Source: Streptomyces sp. NRRL S-118 (GTDB lineage Bacteria > Actinomycetota > Actinomycetes > Streptomycetales > Streptomycetaceae). From it: DNA of 64,000 nt. The notes under the pieces are model-generated. The model worked only from the letters and a program-made list of their open reading frames with translations. It was not told where the DNA came from and ran no database searches. A program made the translations under genes and the position numbers. Each line of letters opens with the position of its first letter. Within the stretch, counting starts at the first letter, position 1. Shown here in pieces: positions 43,155 through 51,602 of the stretch. The stretch lies in NCBI RefSeq assembly GCF_000716335.1, contig NZ_KL591019.1, forward strand, positions 3,104-67,103, in the 5' to 3' direction.

Positions 43155-45938
43155 ATGAGCGGACGTTCCGGACGAGCAAGGCACGCGTCGGGCCACCCCT
43201 TCGCCGGCCGGTCCGGACACGGTGACCGCGACGGAGGTCCGGGGTCCGGCGAGGACCACGGGTTCCGGTCGCTGCTGGGCGCGCGCAGCGTCGCGGGCCA
43301 GGTGCTCCTGCTCCAGATCCTTGTCGCGGTGCTGCTGATCACCGCCGCGGTGGCCGCGGTGACGTTCCAGACCCGCCGGGGCAGCGAGCAGGAGGCCAAG
43401 AGCCGTTCACTCGCCGCCGCCGAGTCGTTCGCGGACGCCCCGGGCACGGCCCGGGCGCTGACGTCCCCCGATCCGGCGGCCGCACTCCAGCGCCACGTCG
43501 ACGACGCCCGCCTCGGCTCCGGCGTCGACTTCATCGCGGTGATGGCGCCGGACGGCATCCGGTACGTCGACACCGACCGCACGCTGATCGGCACGCGCGC
43601 CGAAGGTGTCGAGCGGGCCGCCGCGGGAACGGCGTTCGCGGAGATCTTCGAGGGCGCCCCGAACGACGCGGCACGGGCCGTCGTCCCCGTCCGCGACGCC
43701 GACGGCGAGGTCGTGGGCCTCGTGGGCGCCGGGGTGGCGATCGAGAACGTCGGAGCGGCGGTGGACCGCCACCTGCCCATCCTGCTGGGCTCCGGCGCCG
43801 CCGCCCTGGCCCTGGCCGTCGGCAGCTCGGCGCTGGTGAGCAGGCGGCTGCGGCGGCAGACGCACGGGCTCGGCCCCACCGAGATGACCCGGATGTACGA
43901 ACACCACAACGCGGTGCTGCACGCGGTGCGCGAAGGTGTCCTCCTCGTCGGGGGCGGCGGCCGGCTGACCCTCGCCAACGACGAGGCCCGCAGGCTCCTC
44001 GAACTGCCCGCCGACGCCGAGGGCCGCCACGTCACCGAGCTGGGCCTGGACGAGGACATCACCGAACTGCTGGCCTCCGGCCGCACCGTCACCGACGAGG
44101 TCCACCTGGCGGCCGACCGGCTGCTCGCCGTCAACACCCGCCACACCGCCCCGTACGGCGGGGCCTCCGCCACGGTCGCCACGCTCCGGGACACCACCGA
44201 GCTGCGCGCCCTGTCGGGCACGGCCGAGGTGGCACGCGAGCGGCTGAAGCTGCTGTACGAGGCCGGGGTGCGGATCGGTACGACGCTGGACGTGAAGCGG
44301 ACCGCCGAGGAGCTGTCGGAGGTGGCGGTGCCGCGGTTCGCCGACTTCGTCAGCGTCGAGCTGCTGGACCCGGTGCTGCGCGGTGAGGAGCCGACCGAGG
44401 AGCACACGCAGATGCGGCGCGCCGCTCTGAGCGGCATCCGCGCGGATCCGCCGCTCCAGCCCGTGGGCGACCGGATCCTGTTCGACGAGCCGACCACGCC
44501 GATGGCGGCGGCGCTGGCGAGCGGGCACGCGGTGCTGGAGGCGGACCTGACGGTCGCGCGCGGCTGGCGCGCCCAGGACCCGGAGGGCGCCGACGAGACC
44601 CTGGCGTACGGCATCCACTCGCTGATCGCGGTGCCGCTCCAGGCACGCGGTGTCGTCATGGGGATGGCCAACTTCTGGCGTTCGGAGCGCGCGGAGCGGT
44701 TCGAGGAGGAGGACCTGGCCTTCGCGGAGGAGCTGGCCGCCCGCGCCGCCGTGGCCATCGACAACGCACGCCGCTTCACCCGCGAGCACACGATGGCCGT
44801 CACGCTGCAGCGCAGCCTGCTGCCGCGGGTGCTGCCCGAGCAGGAAGCGCTGGAGGTCGCCTACCGCTACCTGCCGGCGCAGGCGGGGGTCGGCGGCGAC
44901 TGGTTCGACGTCATCCCGCTGCCCGGGGCCCGGGTCGCGCTCGTCGTGGGCGACGTCGTGGGGCACGGGCTGCACGCCGCCGCCACGATGGGGCGGCTGC
45001 GCACGGCCGTGCACAACTTCTCGGCCCTCGACCTGCCGCCGGACGAGTTGCTGGGTCACCTGGACGAGCTGGTCTCCCGCATCGACCAGGAGGAGGGCGG
45101 TGACGGCGGTGGGGACGGCATCACGGGCGCCACCTGCCTGTACGCCATCTACGACCCGGTCTCGGGCCACTGCTGCGTGGCGACCGCCGGCCACTTCGCC
45201 CCGGCGCTGGTCCTGCCCGACGGGAGCGTGGACTTTCCGAAGGTGCCCGTCTTCCCGCCACTGGGGCTCGGCGGCGGGCCGTTCGAGACGGCCGAGCTGC
45301 ACCTGCCCGAGGGCAGCCGCCTGGTGCTGTACACCGACGGCCTCATCGAGCACCGCGACCGGGACGTCGACACCGGGCTGCGCCTGCTGCACGACACGCT
45401 GGCCGACCACGGGAACCGGACGGCGGAAGAGACCTGCCGGGCCGTGTTCAGCGCGATGCTGCCCCCGCACCGCAGGGACGACATCGCGCTGCTGGTGGCG
45501 CGTACCCGCCTGCTGGATCCCGACCGGGTCGCGGACTGGGACGTCCCCGCCGACCCCTCGGCCGTCGCCCCCGTGCGCGCCGCGTGCGGCAGGCAGCTGG
45601 CGGCGTGGGGCCTGGGGGACATCGGCTTCACCACGGAGCTGATGCTCAGCGAGCTGATCACCAACGCGATCCGCTACGGCTCCGAGCCGATCCACGTGCG
45701 GCTGCTGCGCGAGCGCCACCTGATCTGCGAGGTGTCCGACGGCAGCAGCACCTCCCCGCACCTGCGGCGCGCCGCCACGACGGACGAGGGCGGGCGCGGG
45801 CTGTACCTGGTGTCCCAGTTCGCGGGGCGGTGGGGAACCCGGTACACGCCGACCGGGAAGGTGATGTGGACCGAGCAGCCGCTGAACGGCGGACCGCAGC
45901 CGGTGCCCGGTCTGCTGCTGGACGACCTGTCGTGGTGA
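43155..45938 (+). CDS. SpoIIE phosphatase with CACHE-like sensor, PAS, GAF and anti-sigma ATPase
   Basis: This 927-aa membrane sensor has a first helix near 47-67, an extracellular CACHE-like domain to about 200 (GSGVDFIAVMAPDGIRYVDTD, VGLVGAGVAI), and a second helix at 207-230. A PAS-type domain follows (NAVLHAVREGVLLVGGGGRLTLANDEA), then GAF (LKLLYEAGVRIGTTLDVKRTAEEL to ARAAVAIDNA). The SpoIIE/PP2C domain comes next (GGDWFDVIPL, VGDVVGHGL, VLYTDGLIEHRD, RRDDIALLVAR) and a HATPase_c_2 ends it (FTTELMLSELITNAIRYG, EGGRGLYLVSQFAGRWGTRY). It should sense an external ligand and dephosphorylate an anti-sigma antagonist. It ends at the convergent hairpin at 46000. Confidence 0.95.
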   Translation: MSGRSGRARHASGHPFAGRSGHGDRDGGPGSGEDHGFRSLLGARSVAGQVLLLQILVAVLLITAAVAAVTFQTRRGSEQEAKSRSLAAAESFADAPGTARALTSPDPAAALQRHVDDARLGSGVDFIAVMAPDGIRYVDTDRTLIGTRAEGVERAAAGTAFAEIFEGAPNDAARAVVPVRDADGEVVGLVGAGVAIENVGAAVDRHLPILLGSGAAALALAVGSSALVSRRLRRQTHGLGPTEMTRMYEHHNAVLHAVREGVLLVGGGGRLTLANDEARRLLELPADAEGRHVTELGLDEDITELLASGRTVTDEVHLAADRLLAVNTRHTAPYGGASATVATLRDTTELRALSGTAEVARERLKLLYEAGVRIGTTLDVKRTAEELSEVAVPRFADFVSVELLDPVLRGEEPTEEHTQMRRAALSGIRADPPLQPVGDRILFDEPTTPMAAALASGHAVLEADLTVARGWRAQDPEGADETLAYGIHSLIAVPLQARGVVMGMANFWRSERAERFEEEDLAFAEELAARAAVAIDNARRFTREHTMAVTLQRSLLPRVLPEQEALEVAYRYLPAQAGVGGDWFDVIPLPGARVALVVGDVVGHGLHAAATMGRLRTAVHNFSALDLPPDELLGHLDELVSRIDQEEGGDGGGDGITGATCLYAIYDPVSGHCCVATAGHFAPALVLPDGSVDFPKVPVFPPLGLGGGPFETAELHLPEGSRLVLYTDGLIEHRDRDVDTGLRLLHDTLADHGNRTAEETCRAVFSAMLPPHRRDDIALLVARTRLLDPDRVADWDVPADPSAVAPVRAACGRQLAAWGLGDIGFTTELMLSELITNAIRYGSEPIHVRLLRERHLICEVSDGSSTSPHLRRAATTDEGGRGLYLVSQFAGRWGTRYTPTGKVMWTEQPLNGGPQPVPGLLLDDLSW

Positions 45939-45999
45939 CCCGGCGGGTCCGGCGGGAGTCCGGTGGGCCCGGCCGGCACCGATGACAGGACGCGGCCCA

Positions 46000-46059
46000 G
46001 GGGATGTCTCGTCGATCAGGCCGGGCTCGCGACGCCCGGCCTGATCGACGAGGCACCCC
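46000..46059. terminator. Bidirectional terminator, TGTCTCGTCGATCAGGCCG family
   Basis: A long hairpin (19-bp perfect core: CTCGTCGATCAGGCCGGGC paired across a 7-base loop) lies between convergent stops and reaches the TAG of the Rpf gene. It shares 19 identical bases with 27215-27233. Confidence 0.8.
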
Positions 46060-46526
<467 letters not shown>

Positions 46527-46530
46527 CAAT

Positions 46531-47571
46531 TCAGGCCGCCCTGGTCCCGGCCGTGGACACGGGCCAGGAGACGGCCGTGGCGGCGGTGGCGACGGCGACC
46601 GCCGTCAGCCGCTCGTAGTCGAGGGTGTCCGGTGTGTCGGTGGGCTGGTGGTAGTGCGGGTTGCGGAAGTTCGCCGTGCTGGTGAGCATCAGCGCCGGGA
46701 TGCCCGCGTTCCAGAAGGCGGCGTGGTCGCTGCGGTCCAGGTGGGCCAGCGCGGGCACGGCCAGACCGGCCAGTGCGCCCAGCGGGCCGTGCGGCCGGGG
46801 GTCGCGCAGGGTGACGCAGCGCAGCGGCGGGTCGGCCGCGTGCGCCGCGAGGCGCCACAGCAAGGCCGCGTCGTCCGTCGCGCGGCGGTGCACGACCAGC
46901 GTGAAGTCGCCCCGCTGCCCGGTGGAGCGCACCTCGGCGGCCACCCCGGGAAAAGCCGCGTCGAACCCCATCGGCATCAGCTGGCTGCCGGGTTCGGGCG
47001 AGAAGCAGCCGACCGACTCCAGGCAGATCATCCCCAGGGCCCGCCCGCCGCGCCGCAGCCGGCGGGCCGCGTACCGGGCGCCGATCAGTCCGAGTTCCTC
47101 CATGTCGAGGACGGCGAGCGTGACGGCGGGCGGCCGCGGCAGCCCGGCGAGGAGCCGGGCGGTCTCCAGCAGTGCGGCGACCCCGGAGGCGTTGTCGTCG
47201 GCGCCGGGACTGGCGTCGACGGTGTCCAGGTGGGCGCCGACGACCACGGTGCGGCGGTGGTCCGCGCCCGGCAGCCGCGCCAGGATGTTGGCGCCCGTCA
47301 GCCGCCGGTGCAGCCGGAACTCCAGCGGGAGCGCCCGGTGGCCGCGTGCGTCGGTGGAACCGACGCGGCACCGCACGTCGAACGGCTGCCGTTCGGTGCG
47401 CCAGCCCGCCGCGGCCAGCTCCCGGGCCACGTACGCCTCGGCCCGCAGCATGGCCAGGGGGGCGCGGGTCCGGCTGCGGGGGCCGGTGGCGAGCCGCTCC
47501 ACGTCCCGGCGCAGCCGCAGCGGATCGGCCCGCGGCGTGAGCGCACGCACGAGTTCGGCCACCTCTGCCAT
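46531..47571 (-). CDS. M28 family zinc aminopeptidase-like protein
   Basis: The product is 346 aa with the M28 co-catalytic zinc ligands: VVVGAHLDTVDASPGADDNASGVAALLE (His, Asp), LDMEELGLIGARY (Glu-Glu), ICLESVGCF, and the C-terminal LDRSDHAAFWNAGIPALMLT with HYHQPTDTPDTLDYERL. It lacks a signal peptide, unlike secreted Streptomyces aminopeptidases, and opens with a helical N-terminus. The protein or peptide substrate is unknown. ATG 47571 has a weak ribosome-binding site. It is divergent from the PP2C gene. Confidence 0.92.
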   Translation of the reverse strand: MAEVAELVRALTPRADPLRLRRDVERLATGPRSRTRAPLAMLRAEAYVARELAAAGWRTERQPFDVRCRVGSTDARGHRALPLEFRLHRRLTGANILARLPGADHRRTVVVGAHLDTVDASPGADDNASGVAALLETARLLAGLPRPPAVTLAVLDMEELGLIGARYAARRLRRGGRALGMICLESVGCFSPEPGSQLMPMGFDAAFPGVAAEVRSTGQRGDFTLVVHRRATDDAALLWRLAAHAADPPLRCVTLRDPRPHGPLGALAGLAVPALAHLDRSDHAAFWNAGIPALMLTSTANFRNPHYHQPTDTPDTLDYERLTAVAVATAATAVSWPVSTAGTRAA

Positions 47572-47665
47572 GGCACCACGGTGCACCTCTTCGCGCGGCG
47601 TCACAATGGGAGGTGAACAGCGCCCGCCCCCACGGCGCACCGCGACAGAGAGGGGGCGACCGATC

Positions 47666-48406
47666 GTGGCGTACGCGGCCGTGACCGCCCTGAGCCATGC
47701 CGGGCTGGTCCGCGAGCACAACGAGGACAGCCTCGTCATCGGCCCGTGGACGCTGTGCGGCACCGTCACGCAGAGCCCCCAGACGCTGGTGTTCCCGCTG
47801 GGCACGCCCCTCGTCGTGGCCGTCGCCGACGGGCTCGGCGGGCAGCCGGCCGGTGAGGTGGCCAGCGCCCTGGTGGTCCGCCGGCTCGCCGCGCTCGGCA
47901 CCACGCTGGCGGACGAGGAGTCGGTCCGGGGCGTGCTGGACCACTGCAACCGCGCGGTGTACGCGACGGCGGAGGCCGAGCCGGAGTTGCTCACGATGGG
48001 CACCACGGTCGCCGGGGCCGTGGTCCTGGCGGATTCGCTGCTGGCGTTCAACGTCGGCGACAGCAGGGTGTACGACGCCTCGGGCGAGGAATTGCGCCAG
48101 GTGAGCACGGACGACAGCCCGCCGCCCCCGCCGGGGCGCCGCACCACGTCGGTCGTCACCCGGACGCTCGGCGGCGGCCCCGTGTTCACCGCGGTCACGC
48201 CGCACGTGGCGGCCTGCGCCGCGGCACCGGGGATGCGCTTCCTCATCTGCAGCGACGGGCTGACCGATCCGGTGCCCGACGACGAGCTGGAGAACCTGCT
48301 GCGGGTGTACGACGACGGCCGGGCCGCCTTCGAGCTGTGGAAGGCCGCCATCGAGGCCGGCGGGCCGGACAACATCACCCTCGCGGTGGTGCGCATCGGC
48401 GCCTGA
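47666..48406 (+). CDS. PP2C-type serine/threonine phosphatase
   Basis: This 246-aa cytosolic PP2C has all metal motifs: HAGLVREHNEDSLVIG, VAVADGLGGQPAGEVAS, FNVGDSRVYD, FLICSDGLTDPVPDDEL and AGGPDNITLAVVRI. GTG 47666 follows GAGGGGG. Such enzymes reverse Hanks-kinase phosphorylation. No kinase gene is adjacent, so targets are unknown. It ends at a short hairpin before the convergent permease. Confidence 0.92.
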   Translation: MAYAAVTALSHAGLVREHNEDSLVIGPWTLCGTVTQSPQTLVFPLGTPLVVAVADGLGGQPAGEVASALVVRRLAALGTTLADEESVRGVLDHCNRAVYATAEAEPELLTMGTTVAGAVVLADSLLAFNVGDSRVYDASGEELRQVSTDDSPPPPPGRRTTSVVTRTLGGGPVFTAVTPHVAACAAAPGMRFLICSDGLTDPVPDDELENLLRVYDDGRAAFELWKAAIEAGGPDNITLAVVRIGA

Positions 48407-48408
48407 GC

Positions 48409-48429
48409 CCGTACGGGACCTCCGTACGG
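48409..48429. terminator. Hairpin between convergent genes
   Basis: Two copies of the self-complementary CCGTACGG separated by 5 bases can form an 8-bp stem between the PP2C and permease stops. Confidence 0.55.
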
Positions 48430-48447
48430 CGGCGGGTGCCGCGAGGG

Positions 48448-49686
48448 TCACACGCGGCCGTGGGCCTTCTGGGCGCGTCGCGACACGGCGTCGATGACGA
48501 CGGCGACGAGCAGCACCCCGCCGGTGATCATGTATTGCACGGCCGCCTGGATGCCCAGCAGGGCGACACCGGAGGCGATCGACTGGATGACCAGGACGCC
48601 CAGGAGCGCCGACCACACCCTGCCGCGGCCGCCGAACAGGCTGGTGCCCCCGATGACCGCGGCGGCGATGGCGTTCATCAGGAGGTTCCCGCCGCCGGAC
48701 GCCTGGCTGGCCGAGGTGACCCTGGAGGCGAGGAAGAGGCCGCCGACCGCGGCCATGGTCCCCGAGACCATGAACACGGAGATACGGATCCAGGCGACGC
48801 CGAGCCCGGCCCGCCGGGCGGCCTCCACCCCGCCGCCGAGCGCGAAGATCATGCGCCCGTAGGTGGTGCGGCGCAGGACGTAGTCGAGGCCGACGAGCAC
48901 CACCATGAAGATCAGCAGGGCCAGCGGCAGCCCCTGGAACCGGTTGAGCACGAACGCGGCGGCGAAAGCGATCAGGGCCAGCGCGGCGGTGCGGACGGCG
49001 ATCCCGGCCGGCGTCCGGGACGGCACCCCGGCGGCCACGCGCCGCCGTGCGTCCTTCAGGGCGACGAGGAAGTACCCGGCGACGCCCAGCGCCGCCACCC
49101 CGTACGCGACGGCCACGTCGTGGAAGTAGTAGCCGGTCAGCAGGGCGACCAGACCCTCCTCGTCCAGGTTGACGGTCCCGCTCGACCCGAGGATCCAGAG
49201 CATCAGGCCGTTCCAGCCCAGCAGTCCCGCGAGGGTGACCACGAACGCGGGGACACCGACCTTCGCCAGGAAGAACCCGTGCAGGGCGCCGATGGCCGTG
49301 CCCATCACGACCGCGACCACGACGGCGAGGCCCTCCGACATGCCGTGCTGGACGTTCAGCACGGCGAACACGGCCGCGGCCAGGCCGCTCACCGAGCCCA
49401 CCGACAGGTCGATCTCGCCCAGCAGCAGGACGAAGACGATGCCGACGGCGATCATCCCGGTGCCGACGATGTCCACGCTCAGGTTGGACAGGTTGCGGGG
49501 CGAGAGGAACTTCTCGTTCAGGCTCACGAAGATGAGCCAGATCGAGGCGAGGCTGAGCAGCACCGGCAGGGAGCCGAGCTCCCCGCTGCGCAGCCGGTCC
49601 GCGAACGCCCCGGCGGAGCGGTCGGCGCGGTCGCGCAGGCGGCGCACGAAGCCGTGCCGTCCGTCGGCCGGGGACGGCCCGCTCAC
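48448..49686 (-). CDS. ABC sugar transporter permease (XylH/RbsC-like)
   Basis: This 412-aa BPD_transp_2 permease has about ten helices: FVLLLGEIDLSVGSVSGLAAAVFAV, the conserved FVVTLAGLLGWNGLMLW, YGRMIFALGGGVEAARRAGLGVAWIR and NAIAAAVIGGTSLFGGRG. The length and DLSVG segment match xylose/ribose-type permeases. GTG 49686 overlaps the ATPase stop (GTGA). It partners the ATPase and lipoprotein upstream in importing a monosaccharide; which one is not certain. Confidence 0.92.
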   Translation of the reverse strand: MSGPSPADGRHGFVRRLRDRADRSAGAFADRLRSGELGSLPVLLSLASIWLIFVSLNEKFLSPRNLSNLSVDIVGTGMIAVGIVFVLLLGEIDLSVGSVSGLAAAVFAVLNVQHGMSEGLAVVVAVVMGTAIGALHGFFLAKVGVPAFVVTLAGLLGWNGLMLWILGSSGTVNLDEEGLVALLTGYYFHDVAVAYGVAALGVAGYFLVALKDARRRVAAGVPSRTPAGIAVRTAALALIAFAAAFVLNRFQGLPLALLIFMVVLVGLDYVLRRTTYGRMIFALGGGVEAARRAGLGVAWIRISVFMVSGTMAAVGGLFLASRVTSASQASGGGNLLMNAIAAAVIGGTSLFGGRGRVWSALLGVLVIQSIASGVALLGIQAAVQYMITGGVLLVAVVIDAVSRRAQKAHGRV

Positions 49687-50462
49687 AGGTCCGCCTCCCA
49701 CTCGCGCGACGCCCTTCGGGTCACGGCGTTGTCCGTGGCGCCGGTGATGGAGGAGATGATCTGTTCGTGCGAGGTGGTCGTCACGTCGAAGAAACCGTTG
49801 TTCTGGCCGAGGCGCAGCACCGCGATCCAGTCGGCGACGGCCTTGACGTCCCCCATGTTGTGGCTGATGAGCAGCACGCCGAGCCCCCCTTCACGCAGCC
49901 GGTCCACGAGGTCGAGGACCTGGGCGGTCTGCTCGATGCCCAGCGCGGCGGTGGGCTCGTCCAGCAGGACGAGCCTCGGCTCGCCGAGCAGCGAGCGGGA
50001 GATGGCCACGGTCTGCCGCTGCCCGCCCGACAGGGAGGCGACGGGCAGGCGCACGCTGGGCATGCGGATGGAGAAGGTGTCCAGCAACCCGAGCGTGCGG
50101 CGCTCCATCTCCACCTCGTCGAGGATGCCGACGCGGTGGATCTCGCGGCCGAGGAAGAGGTTCCCGACGACGTCGAGGTTGTCGCACAGCGCCAGGTCTT
50201 GGTAGACGGTCGCGATGCCGAGGTGCTGGGCGTCGTGGGGGCGGCCGATGTGGACGGGCCGTCCGTCCCACTCGATCGTGCCGTGATCGGCGGGGTCCAC
50301 CCCGGCGACCACCTTGATCAGGGTGGACTTGCCGGCGCCGTTGTCGCCCACCAGCGCGACGACCTCGCCGGCGCGGACCTCCAGATCGATGTCCGCGAGG
50401 GCCTGCACCGCTCCGAACCGTTTGGAGATGCCCCGCAACGCCAGCAGAGGCGGTGCTGACAT
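49683..50462 (-). CDS. ABC sugar transporter ATPase (XylG-like, single module)
   Basis: The product is 259 aa with one ABC module: Walker A GDNGAGKST, Q-loop VYQDLALCDNLDVVGNLFLGRE (typical of sugar-family Q-loops), signature SLSGGQRQTVAISRSL, Walker B LVLLDEPTAALG and switch VLLISHN. Canonical RbsA/XylG carry two modules (about 500 aa), so this is the half-size FrcA-like form. ATG 50462 follows GGAGGGAG. It lies 31 bases after the lipoprotein gene. Confidence 0.93.
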   Translation of the reverse strand: MSAPPLLALRGISKRFGAVQALADIDLEVRAGEVVALVGDNGAGKSTLIKVVAGVDPADHGTIEWDGRPVHIGRPHDAQHLGIATVYQDLALCDNLDVVGNLFLGREIHRVGILDEVEMERRTLGLLDTFSIRMPSVRLPVASLSGGQRQTVAISRSLLGEPRLVLLDEPTAALGIEQTAQVLDLVDRLREGGLGVLLISHNMGDVKAVADWIAVLRLGQNNGFFDVTTTSHEQIISSITGATDNAVTRRASREWEADL

Positions 50463-50493
50463 GTCAACCACTCCCTCCGGCGGCACCTCGCTG

Positions 50494-51591
50494 TCACGGG
50501 GTGAGACCGGCCTTGTCGCAGTCGGACGCGTACTTGGGGGTGCAGATCTGCTCGACCGAGTACATCCCGTCCGCGACGACGGTGTCCTCGATGTTGCCGA
50601 CGGTCACGGAGATGGGGGTGAGCAGGACCGCCGGTATGTCGCGGGTGGTGGCGCTGGTGACCGTGCTGGTCGCGATGCGGTCCGGCGCCTGGCCGCGCAC
50701 CAGCGCGACGGCCATCTCCGCGGCCGCGCCGGCCTCCAGCCGGAACGGCTTGTAGACGGTCATGTACTGGTCGCCCGCGACGATCCGCTGGAGGGCGGCG
50801 AGCTCGGCGTCCTGCCCCGTGACCGGCGGCAGCGGGTCGATCTTCGCGGACTTGAGGGCGGAGATGATCCCGGAGGCGAGGCCGTCGTTCGCGGAGTAGA
50901 CGCCGTCGATGCTCTCGGCGCCCAGCGCGGCGATGGCGCCGGACATGTTGATGTGGGCGTTCAGCGGCCGCCAGTCGGCGGTGTCGTACGCCTTGCCGAT
51001 CCTGACCTTGCCTTCGAGGGCGGCGAGGGCGCCCTTCTTGAACCATGCCGAGTTGGGGTCGGTCGCCGATCCGTTCATCATCACGATCTGGCCGCCGCGG
51101 GCCTCGTCACCGAGGGCTGCGAGCAGCGCCTCGCCCTGGAGCCTGCCGACCCGTTCGCCGTCGAAGGAGACGTACGCCGAGATGGGGCCCTCCACCAGCC
51201 GGTCGTACGCGACGACCTCGATGCCGGCCGCGCGGGCCCGCTCCACCGAGGAGCGGAGGGACCTGGAGTCGACGGCGTCGAGGATCAGCACGCCGACGCC
51301 TTTGGTGATCATGGCGTCGACCTGCTGCTGCTGGGTGGCCACGTCGGCCTGGGCGCTGGCGAACTCCACGGTGCACTCCGGGCACAGCTCGGCGATGCGC
51401 TGCTCGATCAGGGGGCGGTCGAACCGGTCGAAGCGGTTGGTGTTGTCCGGGAACAGCAGGCCGATCGCCCGGGTGTCGCGGGGCACCTCCGCGTCCCGGT
51501 CGTCCACCTCGCCCGCCTGGCCGCAGGCCGCCAGACCGAAGGCCAGGACGAGCCCGGCCGCGAGGACGCCGGACGAACGCCGGCGGGGCAT
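50494..51591 (-). CDS. Sugar-binding lipoprotein (XylF-like)
   Basis: This 365-aa lipoprotein has lipobox LAAC (Cys22) after VLAAGLVLAFG. The peripla_BP_4 domain reads IGLLFPDNTNRFDRFDRPLIE, VGVLILDAVDSRSLRSSVERARAAGIEVVAYDRLVEG, AYVSFDGERVGRLQGEAL, and DGVYSANDGLASGIISALK with TGQDAELAALQRIVAGDQ, matching xylose/ribose-type receptors. ATG 51591 follows AGGTGAGG; GTG 51606 would overlap the phosphatase stop. The order phosphatase, receptor, ATPase, permease on one strand with overlaps indicates an operon. Confidence 0.9.
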   Translation of the reverse strand: MPRRRSSGVLAAGLVLAFGLAACGQAGEVDDRDAEVPRDTRAIGLLFPDNTNRFDRFDRPLIEQRIAELCPECTVEFASAQADVATQQQQVDAMITKGVGVLILDAVDSRSLRSSVERARAAGIEVVAYDRLVEGPISAYVSFDGERVGRLQGEALLAALGDEARGGQIVMMNGSATDPNSAWFKKGALAALEGKVRIGKAYDTADWRPLNAHINMSGAIAALGAESIDGVYSANDGLASGIISALKSAKIDPLPPVTGQDAELAALQRIVAGDQYMTVYKPFRLEAGAAAEMAVALVRGQAPDRIATSTVTSATTRDIPAVLLTPISVTVGNIEDTVVADGMYSVEQICTPKYASDCDKAGLTP

Positions 51592-51602
51592 TCGCACGGC
51601 CC

